64,000 bases of DNA from Steroidobacteraceae bacterium (GCA_025451845.1 JANWJS010000015.1:62001-126000); one strand, 5' to 3'. Counted from the first letter of the stretch, positions 9,087 through 17,030 are shown. Program-made: numbers and translations. The notes: generated by a model from the sequence alone, not told the origin.

Positions 9087-9691
9087 ATTCCAGCGCGGCC
9101 GACGCCCGCAGATCCCTGCGGGCGTCCCTTCGAGCGACGCGCTTGGGTGTGTCCGACGCCGAGCGCACGCGTGCCGCGAGGCAAATCGCGCGTCATGCCG
9201 ATCGCATCCTTCATCTCCACTCCGGTCAGCGCATCGGCATCTACGCCGCCACGGCAGAGGAGCTCGACACTTCCTGCCTCATCGCGCTCGCGCTGCGCCG
9301 CGGCTGCCTCGTGTATCTGCCGCGCATCGACTCGCGCCGGCGAGTGCGCAGCATGCACTTCGCGCCGCTCACTGCGCTCGCTTCTCGGATCAACCGCTTC
9401 GGCATCGCCGAGCCCGAAGGACGCGAGCTCGCGAGCGCTCGCTTGCTCGATGTCGTGTTCCTGCCGCTCGTCGGCTTCGATCGTCACGGCACGCGTCTCG
9501 GCATGGGCGGCGGCTATTACGATCGCGCGTTCGGATTCCGGCGGCTGCGCACCTCCTGGCATTCGCCGCTGCTCGTCGGAATCGCTTACGCATCGCAGGA
9601 GGTGGAGCGCATCGCACCCGCCGCGCACGATGTGCCGCTCGATCTCGTGATGACCGAGCGCGGCGTCATCCGCTGCGTGCGTGTCCGCTAG
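9074..9691 (+). CDS. fau: 5-formyltetrahydrofolate cyclo-ligase
   Basis: 205 residues from GTG 9074. The enzyme converts 5-formyl-THF to 5,10-methenyl-THF with ATP. The signature GMGGGYYDR is present, as are the early RRSLRASLRATR helix and VFLPLVGFDRHGTRLG. The start is uncertain: an in-frame codon exists at 9029, and TTG/GTG codons lie near 9142-9148, but the conserved Arg-rich helix must be kept. The chosen GTG lies inside the 3' strand of the 6S RNA, so the mature RNA and the message share bases, consistent with processing from a common transcript. Confidence 0.88.
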   Translation: MALPDSSAADARRSLRASLRATRLGVSDAERTRAARQIARHADRILHLHSGQRIGIYAATAEELDTSCLIALALRRGCLVYLPRIDSRRRVRSMHFAPLTALASRINRFGIAEPEGRELASARLLDVVFLPLVGFDRHGTRLGMGGGYYDRAFGFRRLRTSWHSPLLVGIAYASQEVERIAPAAHDVPLDLVMTERGVIRCVRVR

Positions 9692-9723
9692 CAAGTGTGT
9701 CCGCTAGCACATCCACATGACCC

Positions 9724-9753
9724 TTGCTTGTTTTTTTGTTTCACCTGTATATA
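9724..9753 (+). promoter_or_regulatory. Promoter for the 16-codon Lys/Ala gene
   Basis: TTGCTT (9724-9729), an 18-bp T-rich spacer, then TATATA (9748-9753). The low-GC stretch stands out sharply from the surrounding GC-rich sequence. Transcription should start near 9760, giving about 30 nt of leader before the ribosome site GGAGAG. Confidence 0.6.
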
Positions 9754-9791
9754 CTCCGACCTCGGACTAACCCGACAACTGGAGAGCCAAC

Positions 9792-9842
9792 ATGGCTAAG
9801 GCGAAAAAGAAGGCCAAGAAGAAAGCTTCGAAAAAGAAGTAA
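9792..9842 (+). CDS. 16-residue Lys/Ala mini-protein (uncharacterised)
   Basis: ATG to TAA encodes MAKAKKKAKKKASKKK: ten lysines and four alanines, with no acidic residue. A GGAGAG ribosome site sits 5 nt upstream, a promoter precedes it, and a 15-bp UUCG hairpin follows 5 bp after the stop, so the unit is a complete free-standing gene. The composition resembles the Lys/Ala tails of H1-like proteins, so nucleic-acid binding is a reasonable guess, but nothing in the sequence proves a function. It could also be a leader peptide for rpiA, sensing lysyl-tRNA supply; the downstream hairpins would allow that. I do not recognise a named family. Confidence 0.6.
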   Translation: MAKAKKKAKKKASKKK

Positions 9843-9847
9843 GGCCT

Positions 9848-9881
9848 TTACTCGGCGGCCGCTTCGGCGGCCGCCGAGTAA
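9848..9881 (+). terminator. Perfect 15-bp hairpin with UUCG loop after the mini-gene
   Basis: The arms 9848-9862 and 9867-9881 are exact reverse complements around a TTCG tetraloop (arm core CTCGGCGGCCGC). There is no T tract on the plus strand after it, so it may be a 3' stabiliser or a terminator of unusual type rather than a canonical intrinsic terminator. Confidence 0.7.
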
Positions 9882-9899
9882 GACGAAATTCGCGACTAT

Positions 9900-9921
9900 C
9901 GTGCCCGCTCCTGCGGGCACG
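9900..9921 (+). terminator. Hairpin before rpiA
   Basis: CGTGCCCGC, TCCT loop, GCGGGCACG forms a 9-bp stem followed by GTTCGTTT. It lies 23 bp before the rpiA start and could end the mini-gene transcript or act as an attenuator. The rpiA ribosome site GGAGGG follows at 9931. Confidence 0.5.
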
Positions 9922-9944
9922 TTCGTTTCCGGAGGGCGGTTTCC

Positions 9945-10607
9945 ATGACCGCATCGCTGGCCGATGCAAAGAAGCGGTGCGCCGCCGAAGCCGCTCTGCA
10001 GCACGTTCAGGCCGGCTCCGTGCTCGGCGTCGGCACCGGCTCCACGGTGCGCTTCCTCATCGAAATGCTTGCGGCGCGTCCCGGCCTGGTGCGTGGCGCA
10101 GTGGCGAGCTCCAACGCCACCACAGCGCTACTCGATGCAGCGGGCATCCCCGTTCTCGATCTCAATGAAGTCTCACAGCTGCCGCTCTACATCGACGGGG
10201 CTGACGAGGCGACCCGCGCGCATCAGCTCATCAAGGGCGGCGGCGGCGCGCTCACGCGCGAGAAGATCTGCGCCGCGGCAGCCGCGCGCTTCCTCTGCAT
10301 CATCGATGAGAGCAAGCTCGTCGCCACGCTCGGCGCCTTTCCGCTGCCCATAGAGGTGATCCCCATGGCACGCACCCTCATCGCCCGACGGCTCGAGGCT
10401 CGCGGCGCGCTGCCGGTGTGGCGCGAGGGTGTCGTGACCGACAACGGTAATCACATCCTCGATGTGCACGGCCTCTCCATCGCAGATCCGCGGGCGCTCG
10501 AGGACGAGCTCTCGAGCCTCGCGGGCGTGGTGACGGTAGGACTCTTCGCCAGACGCCCCGCGGACATGCTGCTGGTCGGAACCGACCAAGGCTGTGTGAC
10601 GCTGTAG
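9945..10607 (+). CDS. rpiA: Ribose-5-phosphate isomerase A
   Basis: 220 residues, standard size. RpiA interconverts ribose 5-phosphate and ribulose 5-phosphate in the pentose phosphate pathway. Motifs: GVGTGST (28-34), DGADE (84-88) and [11 protein letters not shown] (97-107), with catalytic Glu at 106. A strong GGAGGG ribosome site lies 8 nt before the ATG. The stop is 9 bp from the convergent yihY stop. The ribulose-phosphate epimerase gene rpe lies 4 kb away in the same direction. Confidence 0.96.
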   Translation: MTASLADAKKRCAAEAALQHVQAGSVLGVGTGSTVRFLIEMLAARPGLVRGAVASSNATTALLDAAGIPVLDLNEVSQLPLYIDGADEATRAHQLIKGGGGALTREKICAAAAARFLCIIDESKLVATLGAFPLPIEVIPMARTLIARRLEARGALPVWREGVVTDNGNHILDVHGLSIADPRALEDELSSLAGVVTVGLFARRPADMLLVGTDQGCVTL

Positions 10608-10616
10608 CGGACCCAG

Positions 10617-11972
10617 CTACCCGCGCTTGCCTGCGGCCAGCGTCAGCGGCGGCTCTTCTACAAGGTCACGTAGCGTGAGCTCGCCGCAGCGACTGCGACG
10701 TGCTTCATCGATGGTCGCTATCAGACGATCCACCGCCGGGATGAAGACCGTGCGCGGACTGAAGTGTCCGCTGCGTTGATTGCGCGCGATCTCCAATATC
10801 TCGCTGATCGCGATGTGGTCGATGTCGCGCGCCGGCAGCAGCTCATCGTCCTCCGTGACCACGAGAAGTCCCGCGCTCTCCATTGTCGCCACCATCTGCG
10901 CGACCGCGATGCCGGGCAGGCCGAGCTCCGTGGCGAGCCCGTTCACGCTCCAGCGCCTGCCGCCCGTGACGTAGCTGCGCCCTACGAAGTACAGCAACCG
11001 CAGCGCCAGCTGCTCGACCTCGATGCTGGAGAGGCGCAGCTCCTGCAGCCCGAGCCGCAGGTACGTCGGATTCTGGATGTAGAAAGACAGGAGCGCGCCG
11101 GCGAGCAGGATCAACCAGCCGAAATACGTCCATAGCAAGGCTGAGACGATGAAGGCGAATCCCGCATACACGATGGTGAGCCGCGTGGAGTGCACTACGA
11201 ATGCGGTGAACCCGCGGCCCACTGCCGCCCAGAGCACGCCCGCCACCAGGGCGCCGATGAGGGCGGGCCGCCAACGCACCCGCGTATTCGGCACGAAGAG
11301 ATAGAGGGCTGTGAAGAACGCGCTCACCATGACGTAAGGAGCCAGCTTCACGCCGGTGGCGGTGAGGATGTCGATGAGCGGCAGCTGGCCGAGCTCGCGG
11401 ATCGGAGCGCTCTCCAAGGCGCGGCGCGACATGCCGATGAAGACGACCAGGATGACAGGAGCGACGACGATCAAGGTCAGGTATTCGCTCACCCGTCGGG
11501 CGAAGCTACGCGCCTGCTGCACGCGCCAGAGAAAATTGAAGCTGTCCTCCACCTTCTTGATGGTGCCGACGAGAGTCCACGCGAGGAGTGCGAATCCCAC
11601 CGAGCCGACAATCCCGCCGCTGACGCTGTTGGCGAAGTCCATGACGTGGGTAGTCAGCTGGGCGGCGCCGGCGGGCCCCAGAGGGCTGAAGAGCTCGTAC
11701 ACCACGGGCTGCAGGTCGCCGCGTGCGCCGAAGACCTTCAGGATCGCAAAACTGAAAGCGGCGAGCGGGATCAGCGACAGCAAGGTCGTGTACACGAGCC
11801 CCATCGCGCGCAGGTTGATGTCGCCGCGAGAAAGGTCGCGAACCACTGCGTACGGGTAGCGCATCCCGCGAACTAGCCGCGCGCCACGTCCGGATCCCAC
11901 GGAGGTCGGACCGAAGAAGCACCAGTCGAGAAAGGTCCAGATTCGCGCCCACATCGCCGGCAAGGTTAACAT
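10617..11972 (-). CDS. yihY: YihY/BrkB family inner-membrane protein
   Basis: About 451 residues. Six or so hydrophobic segments are visible, among them GLVYTTLLSLIPLAAFSFAI and YAGFAFIVSALLWTYFGWLI, with the family's FNFLWRV after TLVGTIKKVEDS. The C-terminal 150 residues are soluble and look like a winged helix (SVNGLATELGLPGIAVAQMV). The family was once called RNase BN, but that activity belongs to Rbn/ElaC; transport or envelope roles remain unproven. The open frame continues to 12830 through a repeat, which is not coding. ATG 11972 or 11954 are the plausible starts; neither has a good ribosome site. Confidence 0.85.
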   Translation of the reverse strand: MLTLPAMWARIWTFLDWCFFGPTSVGSGRGARLVRGMRYPYAVVRDLSRGDINLRAMGLVYTTLLSLIPLAAFSFAILKVFGARGDLQPVVYELFSPLGPAGAAQLTTHVMDFANSVSGGIVGSVGFALLAWTLVGTIKKVEDSFNFLWRVQQARSFARRVSEYLTLIVVAPVILVVFIGMSRRALESAPIRELGQLPLIDILTATGVKLAPYVMVSAFFTALYLFVPNTRVRWRPALIGALVAGVLWAAVGRGFTAFVVHSTRLTIVYAGFAFIVSALLWTYFGWLILLAGALLSFYIQNPTYLRLGLQELRLSSIEVEQLALRLLYFVGRSYVTGGRRWSVNGLATELGLPGIAVAQMVATMESAGLLVVTEDDELLPARDIDHIAISEILEIARNQRSGHFSPRTVFIPAVDRLIATIDEARRSRCGELTLRDLVEEPPLTLAAGKRG

Positions 11973-11979
11973 TGTTGCA

Positions 11980-12082
11980 GCGCTGGATCCGGGCTCCTGC
12001 CCGGCCCAGCGCGCCCCGGGCAAAAAGCGTGGTTTTTGCCCGGGGCTCCGCCACCTGCGGCGGCGGGGCACATCCGTGTGCC
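11980..12082 (+). repeat. Structured interspersed repeat, family 1, copy 1
   Basis: A 103-bp unit with four successive hairpins. Hairpin 1 has GCGCTGG paired to CCAGCGC outside CCGGGC-TCCT-GCCCGG. Hairpin 2 is a perfect 14-bp stem (12013-12026 with 12033-12046, loop GCGTGG). Hairpin 3 is CCGC-CACCT-GCGG. Hairpin 4 is GGCACA-TCCG-TGTGCC. It lies between yihY and the BtuF-like gene. Copies occur at 17031 and 49955, with compensatory differences in hairpins 1 and 2. Confidence 0.9.
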
Positions 12083-12089
12083 TGCTACC

Positions 12090-12917
12090 ATGGCACTCAT
12101 GTCTGCGCCCCACTGCTTTCCCCAACGGATCGTCTGCCTCACCGAGGAGACGACCGAGACGCTTTACCTTCTGGGCGAAGAGCACCGCATCGTCGGGATC
12201 TCGGGATTCACGGTTCGGCCGGCCCGCGCGCGCAAGGAGAAGCCGCGTGTCTCGGCGTTCACCAGCGCGAAGATCGATCGCATCCTCGCCTTGCAACCCG
12301 ATCTCGTCCTCGGATTCTCCGACCTGCAGGCGGACATCGCCGCACAGCTGGCGCGCGCGGGACTGGAAGTGCACCTCTTCAATCAGCGCAGCGTCGCGGA
12401 AATTTTCCGCATGATCCGCACGCTGGGCGGCATGATCGGCTGCGAGGCACGCACGGCCGAGCTGATAGCGCGCCTCGAGGACGGTGTCGCAACGGCGTGC
12501 GAGCGTGCGAGCACCCTGCCGCGCCGTCCGCGCGTGTATTTCGAGGAATGGGATGAGCCGCTGATCTGCGGCATCCGTTGGGTCTCGGAGCTGATCGGCA
12601 TCGCGGGCGGGCAGGATTGTTTCCCCGAGCTGTCGGTGCAGCCGCTGGGGCGGCAGCGAATCATCGCTGACGCGGGCGAGGTGCCGCGGCGCGCGCCCGA
12701 CATCATTCTCGGCTCGTGGTGCGGCAAGAAGTTCCGGCCTGAGGAAGTGGCGGGCCGGGCCGGCTGGAGCGCCATCCCGGCGGTGCGCAGCGGCTTCGTG
12801 CGCGAGATCAAGTCCTCCATCATCCTGCAACCCGGGCCTGCGGCCCTCACCGACGGGCTGCGAGCCCTGCAGGAAGTCATCGAGACCTGGGCCATATCCC
12901 CCGCCGCTCGCGAATGA
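12090..12917 (+). CDS. Cobalamin-binding BtuF-like protein (ABC substrate-binding fold, no signal peptide)
   Basis: 275 residues from ATG 12090; ATG 12099 is an alternative. The two-lobed class III binding-protein fold is suggested by RIVCLTEETTETLYLLG at the start, DLVLGFSDLQADIA, the long linking helix, and the second lobe ending AALTDGLRALQEV. There is no signal peptide, so it may be cytoplasmic, unlike transport-type BtuF; such stand-alone relatives are usually annotated as cobalamin-binding. No permease or ATPase is adjacent. Upstream codons come from repeat copy 1 and are excluded. The 3' end overlaps convergent djlA by 41 bp. Confidence 0.72.
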   Translation: MALMSAPHCFPQRIVCLTEETTETLYLLGEEHRIVGISGFTVRPARARKEKPRVSAFTSAKIDRILALQPDLVLGFSDLQADIAAQLARAGLEVHLFNQRSVAEIFRMIRTLGGMIGCEARTAELIARLEDGVATACERASTLPRRPRVYFEEWDEPLICGIRWVSELIGIAGGQDCFPELSVQPLGRQRIIADAGEVPRRAPDIILGSWCGKKFRPEEVAGRAGWSAIPAVRSGFVREIKSSIILQPGPAALTDGLRALQEVIETWAISPAARE

Positions 12918-13698
12918 GCTCGAACGCCTCGATGATCTGCTGCGTGCGCTGCTTGGCGTGCTCGATCATGGAATCCGGCAACCCGTTCGCTTTCAGCTTG
13001 TCGGGATGATGCCGGCTCAGCTGTCGCCGGTAGGCTTTGACGATGTCCGGGTCGCTGTCACCGGCCGCAGCCTCGAGGACCTTGTAGGCCTGATCGAGCT
13101 TCTCCGCTTCGCTGATGCGCGGCTCTGCGCCGGCGTGCGCATAGCGGAAGGCACCACCGCGAATGCGCAGCACCGCCTCGATCTGCGCGAGCTCGAAGGG
13201 AGACACGCCGAGGTGGCTCGCGATCCGATTCATGAGCGGCCGCACCGGACCCTCGAGGTTGTTGCCGCTCAGCGCGGCGCGCACCTGAATCTCGACGAAC
13301 ACGCGCAAGAGGTCGGGCCGGCCGGCGCAGACGCGCCCGATATCGGTTAGCTCCGCGGTGAGATCGAACCCCGGGTACTTACCCGCGCTGAAGGATTCGA
13401 TGGCCTGCTGCACCCGAGCAGCGTCCAGGCGCAGCTCAGCCATCACCGCACGCGCGGCAGAGATCTCCAGCTCCGAGACCCGACCGTCGGATTTGGCCAG
13501 ATAGCCCATCACCCGAAAGGTGGCGCGGAAGAAGCGCTCACCGATGGCCGCCAGCTCCTCAGGACCGGGCGGCGGCAGTGCGCCCTGCTTGTCGAGGTGC
13601 TCATCGACCTGGTGCCCGACCAGCACGCCCGCCAGGGCCCCGAGAGGCCCGAAGACGAGGCCGAGCAAGCCGCCCACGACCTTACCGGTGTACCGCAT
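12877..13698 (-). CDS. djlA: Co-chaperone DjlA
   Basis: 273 residues. Layout matches DjlA: an N-terminal glycine-rich membrane segment (KVVGGLLGLVFGPLGALAGV), a TerB-like central domain (FFRATFRVMGYLAKSDGRVS), and a C-terminal J domain with the HPD motif in RHHPDKLKANGLP. DjlA is an inner-membrane DnaK partner linked to envelope stress signalling. ATG 13698 is preferred because it puts the transmembrane segment at the extreme N-terminus as in E. coli. It is divergent from purC with only 22 bp between start codons. Confidence 0.92.
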   Translation of the reverse strand: MRYTGKVVGGLLGLVFGPLGALAGVLVGHQVDEHLDKQGALPPPGPEELAAIGERFFRATFRVMGYLAKSDGRVSELEISAARAVMAELRLDAARVQQAIESFSAGKYPGFDLTAELTDIGRVCAGRPDLLRVFVEIQVRAALSGNNLEGPVRPLMNRIASHLGVSPFELAQIEAVLRIRGGAFRYAHAGAEPRISEAEKLDQAYKVLEAAAGDSDPDIVKAYRRQLSRHHPDKLKANGLPDSMIEHAKQRTQQIIEAFELIRERRGIWPRSR

Positions 13699-13720
13699 AC
13701 GCGCTGCTATAGTAGCAAGC

Positions 13721-14608
13721 ATGGCTACGCAAACGGTTTTCCGCACCTCTCTGCACGGGCTCGAGAGGCTGCACGAAGGCAAAGTGCGCGATATCTACTC
13801 GGCCGGCGCCGAAGCGCTGCTCATCGTGACGACCGACCGGCTGTCCGCTTTCGATGTGGTGTTGCCGGACCCGATCCCCGGCAAGGGCCGGGTGCTCAAC
13901 GAGATATCAAACTTCTGGTTTGCGCGCACGCGCCACATCGTGCGCAACCATCTGACCGGCCGCGCCGTCAACGACCTGGTCAGTGATCCCAACGACCGCG
14001 CCGCACTGCAGGGCCGCTCGGTCATCGTGCGGCGGCTGAAGCCGCTGCCGCTCGAGGCGGTGGTGCGGGGTTATCTGATCGGCTCAGGATGGAAGGACTA
14101 TCAGAAGAGCGGTAGCGTGTGCGGCGTCTCGCTGCCTCGCAACCTGCCGCTCGCAGCACGGCTGTCGGCCCCCATCTTCACTCCGGCAACGAAGGCAGCC
14201 GCCGGCGAGCACGACGAGAACATCTCTTTCGCTCAGCTCGAGAAGCTCATCGGGGCGCCGCTCGCCGCCAGCGTCCGCGATACCGCCATCGCGCTTTATG
14301 AGTTCGCGGCGGCGCATGCGTTGAGCCGCGGCATCATCATTGCCGATACCAAATTCGAGTTCGCCGTCGACGAGAGCGGGGCGCTCACCCTCATCGATGA
14401 GGCGCTCACGCCTGACTCCTCGCGGTTCTGGCCCGCCGACACTTATCGTCCCGGCACGAGCCCGCCGAGCTTCGACAAGCAGTTCGTGCGCGATTATCTC
14501 GAGACCCTCGACTGGAACAAGAAAGCGCCGGGGCCGAAGCTCCCCGCGGAGATCCTCGCCCGCACCAGCGAGAAATATGGCGAAGCCCTAGCACAGCTGA
14601 CGAAGTGA
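13721..14608 (+). CDS. purC: Phosphoribosylaminoimidazole-succinocarboxamide synthase (SAICAR synthetase)
   Basis: 295 residues, the longer form of PurC; E. coli's is 237. It ligates aspartate to CAIR with ATP in purine synthesis. Conserved blocks: HEGKVRDIY, DRLSAFDVVLPDPIPGKG, VVRGYLIGSGWKDY, DTKFEFAVDESG and DEALTPDSSRFWPADTY. The C-terminal SFDKQFVRDYLETLDWNKK is typical of the long form. Upstream in-frame codons overlap djlA and are excluded. purE and purK lie about 7 kb away. Confidence 0.96.
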   Translation: MATQTVFRTSLHGLERLHEGKVRDIYSAGAEALLIVTTDRLSAFDVVLPDPIPGKGRVLNEISNFWFARTRHIVRNHLTGRAVNDLVSDPNDRAALQGRSVIVRRLKPLPLEAVVRGYLIGSGWKDYQKSGSVCGVSLPRNLPLAARLSAPIFTPATKAAAGEHDENISFAQLEKLIGAPLAASVRDTAIALYEFAAAHALSRGIIIADTKFEFAVDESGALTLIDEALTPDSSRFWPADTYRPGTSPPSFDKQFVRDYLETLDWNKKAPGPKLPAEILARTSEKYGEALAQLTK

Positions 14609-14612
14609 CCGA

Positions 14613-14675
14613 CCGCCCCATCCCGGCACGACGTGTTCCTCATCAGCTCAATGTGCGTTCGCGCTGATGGGGCGG
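14613..14675 (+). terminator. Stem-loop(s) after purC
   Basis: CCGCCCCATC (14613-14622) can pair with GATGGGGCGG (14666-14675). Inside it CATCAGC (14641-14647) can pair with GCTGATG (14663-14669). The two use overlapping 3' arms, so they are mutually exclusive. No T run follows, so termination is not certain. Confidence 0.45.
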
Positions 14676-14721
14676 CAAAGCCCTCATTTTCTCCGCAGGG
14701 CTGTCCGCGTAGACTGACCTG

Positions 14722-15390
14722 ATGGCCGCTCCCTGGATCGCTCCCTCCATCCTCTCCGCCGATTTCGCACGCCTGGGTGAGGAAGTCGACGCCGTACTGG
14801 CCGCCGGCGCGGACATCATTCACTTCGACGTGATGGACAACCATTACGTGCCGAATCTCACGATCGGCCCTATGGTCTGCGAGGCGCTGCGCAAACACGG
14901 CGTGACCGCCCCGATCGACGTGCATCTGATGATCAGTCCGGTGGACCGCATCATCCCGGATTTTGCGGCGGCGGGCGCCAGCTGGATCTCCTTCCATCCG
15001 GAGGCGACCGAGCACATCGACCGCACCATCGAGCACATCCGCGAGCAGGGTTGCCGTCCGGGCCTGGTATTCAACCCGGCTACACCCCTGGACTATCTCG
15101 ATTACACGCTCGAGAAACTCGATCTCGTGCTCATCATGTCGGTCAACCCCGGTTTCGGCGGCCAGAAGTTCATTCGTACCGCGCTGCGCAAGCTGGCCGA
15201 GGCACGCCACCGCATCGATGCGAGCGGCCGGGAGGTACGGCTGGAGATCGACGGGGGCGTCAAGGTGGAAAACATCAGGGAAGTCGCGCGGGCGGGCGCG
15301 GACACCTTCGTGGCGGGGTCGGCGATCTTCGGCAGCGAGGATTACGCCGCGACCATCAAACGGATGCGGGAGCAGATCGCGGGAGCCTGA
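14722..15390 (+). CDS. rpe: Ribulose-phosphate 3-epimerase
   Basis: 222 residues. Rpe interconverts ribulose 5-phosphate and xylulose 5-phosphate in the pentose phosphate pathway. TIM-barrel signatures: [54 protein letters not shown] and [11 protein letters not shown], carrying the metal-binding His and Asp residues. No trpS or gph follows, unlike the common dam-rpe-gph order. Confidence 0.96.
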   Translation: MAAPWIAPSILSADFARLGEEVDAVLAAGADIIHFDVMDNHYVPNLTIGPMVCEALRKHGVTAPIDVHLMISPVDRIIPDFAAAGASWISFHPEATEHIDRTIEHIREQGCRPGLVFNPATPLDYLDYTLEKLDLVLIMSVNPGFGGQKFIRTALRKLAEARHRIDASGREVRLEIDGGVKVENIREVARAGADTFVAGSAIFGSEDYAATIKRMREQIAGA

Positions 15391-15407
15391 CGGCGACTTC
15401 GTCAGGC
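15385..15407. terminator. Hairpin between convergent rpe and the CRP-like gene
   Basis: GCCTGACG (15385-15392) and CGTCAGGC (15400-15407) form a perfect 8-bp stem spanning the rpe stop codon. It could terminate both converging genes. The T content after it is low. Confidence 0.45.
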
Positions 15408-15423
15408 CCTCCCGGGGACTCTC

Positions 15424-16167
15424 TTATTCCTCGTCGTCCTCATCATCGTCGTCATCGATCTGCGGCGGCGGCATGGGTTTCCCCAGCGGCTTGGCCGGCA
15501 CGATGACCGGCCGGGTCTTCATTTTCGGTCGCGCGTTGAACACGACGATGGTCTTGCCGGTGGCGCGCAGCAGACCCTGATCTTCCAGCACCTTGAGTAC
15601 CCGCCCCGCCATCTCGCGCGAACAGCCGACCAGGCGTGAAAGCTCCTGCCGGCTGACCTTGATCTGCATGCCCTCGGGATGCGTCATCGCATCCGGCTCC
15701 TCGCAGAGATTGTTGATGGCATGGGCCACTCGGCCGGTGACGTCCACGAAGGCGAGATCGCCGAGCTTACGGTTGGTGCGATCGAGCCGGGTAGCGAGCT
15801 GGGTGGCGAGCTCGAAGATGAGGCCCGGGCTCTCGGCGGCGATCTGTCGGAAGCGCGGGTAGGTCATCTCCGCCAGCTCGCACTGGTTGCGGGTGCGCAC
15901 CCAGGCGCTGCGCGTCGGCTGGTCGCTGAAGAACAGGCCCATCTCACCGAAGAACTGCCCGCGGTTGAGGTAGGCGAGCACCATCTCGTTACCTTCCTCG
16001 TCCTCGATCATCACTTCGACGGAGCCGCTGATGATGTAGTAGAGGACATCCGGCAAGTCGCCCGCGTGTATCACGACGGTCTTCGACGGCACTGTGCGGA
16101 TACGGCAGTAGCTCAAGAACCGGTTGATCGCCGGTATGTCGCTCAACGGCTTGACGTTCTCTTCCAT
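15424..16167 (-). CDS. CRP/Vfr-family cAMP-type transcription regulator with acidic tail
   Basis: 247 residues from ATG 16167, preceded by GGGGAG. The N-terminal cyclic-nucleotide domain has GEMGLF (74-79) and TRSAWV (85-90), the phosphate-binding Arg/Ser. The linker helix has T131-N132 where E. coli CRP has T127-S128. The DNA helix SRQELSRLVGCSREMAGRVL is nearly that of CRP/Vfr, including the R184, E185 and R189 contacts to TGTGA half sites. Beyond residue 212 is a 35-residue extension, Lys/Pro-rich, ending in a run of Asp/Glu. In-frame codons to 16233 are probably not used. Confidence 0.88.
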   Translation of the reverse strand: MEENVKPLSDIPAINRFLSYCRIRTVPSKTVVIHAGDLPDVLYYIISGSVEVMIEDEEGNEMVLAYLNRGQFFGEMGLFFSDQPTRSAWVRTRNQCELAEMTYPRFRQIAAESPGLIFELATQLATRLDRTNRKLGDLAFVDVTGRVAHAINNLCEEPDAMTHPEGMQIKVSRQELSRLVGCSREMAGRVLKVLEDQGLLRATGKTIVVFNARPKMKTRPVIVPAKPLGKPMPPPQIDDDDDEDDEE

Positions 16168-16311
16168 ACCCGCTCCCCGAATTTGTGTGGTCATAATAAG
16201 AGAGTGTTTATAGGTTGACCCCGCTGACCGCAAGCGTACCGCACGCGGTGCAGCGAAAACCAGCGTGTCGCGCTGTTTGAGGGCGCAGCAATGGCGTCAT
16301 GCGCGTGGCGA

Positions 16312-16959
16312 TCAAACCCAGTAGGCCGTGCCAGTCATCACGCGGGCCGTGCGACGCATCAGCGCCCGTACCGGTCCTGGCAGCTCCATCCCGCCTGCGG
16401 CCCTCGCGTTGGCGCCGTGCGCTGCCTCGTCCACGCGCATTTGCTGCACGATGGCGCGGCTGCGCAGGTCGGCAGCCGGCAAGCGGCCGAGGTGCTCATC
16501 CAGATGTCCCTCGACCTGGCGCTCCGTTTCCACCACGAATCCGAGGCTGGCCTGGTCGCCGGCAAGCGCGGCGAGCGCACCGATAAAGAAGGAGCCGGCA
16601 TACCAGAGAGGGTTGAGCAGGCTCGGACGGGCGTCGAGCTCCTTGAGCCGGCTCTCGCACCAGGCGAGGTGATCGGTTTCCTGGCGCGCGGCGTCGAGCA
16701 GCATCCCGCGCGTAGTCTCCGACCGCGCTGCGAGCGCCTGGCCGTGGTAAAGGGCCTGCGCGGCAATCTCTCCGGCATGGTTGACGCGCATGAGGGCAGC
16801 CGCCCGGCGGCGCTCGTCGGGCGAGAGCTCCGCTGGTCCGTCTGCGACGGTGCCGGGTGGCCGCGGCAGGGGACGGGAGGCGTGCGCCGGCGCGAAAAGC
16901 GCGCGTAGAGCGCGGTCGGCTGCGCCGATCCAGGCATCCAGGGGTTGCTCGGTCTGCAT
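16312..16959 (-). CDS. coq7: Demethoxyubiquinone hydroxylase (Coq7-type 2-polyprenyl-3-methyl-6-methoxybenzoquinone monooxygenase)
   Basis: 215 residues. Coq7 is a ferritin-like di-iron enzyme catalysing the penultimate ubiquinone hydroxylation; it replaces flavin-type UbiF in many proteobacteria. Di-iron ligands are visible as E64 (NHAGEIAAQ), E94 and H97 (ETDHLAW), E146 (VETERQVE), and E178 with H181 (DEAAHG). With ubiH and ubiI in the same window, this supplies the third ring hydroxylase. Confidence 0.93.
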   Translation of the reverse strand: MQTEQPLDAWIGAADRALRALFAPAHASRPLPRPPGTVADGPAELSPDERRRAAALMRVNHAGEIAAQALYHGQALAARSETTRGMLLDAARQETDHLAWCESRLKELDARPSLLNPLWYAGSFFIGALAALAGDQASLGFVVETERQVEGHLDEHLGRLPAADLRSRAIVQQMRVDEAAHGANARAAGGMELPGPVRALMRRTARVMTGTAYWV

Positions 16960-17030
16960 GGGTCCGGATTATAAGCACTCGTTTTGCATTGGCGGGGCAG
17001 CTTCAGTAGACTTCCCGGCCCTTATTTGAG

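Noticed and set aside
11973-12830. N-terminal extension of yihY to 12830
   Set aside because: It runs through repeat copy 1 and antisense to the BtuF-like gene; YihY proteins start near the first helix.
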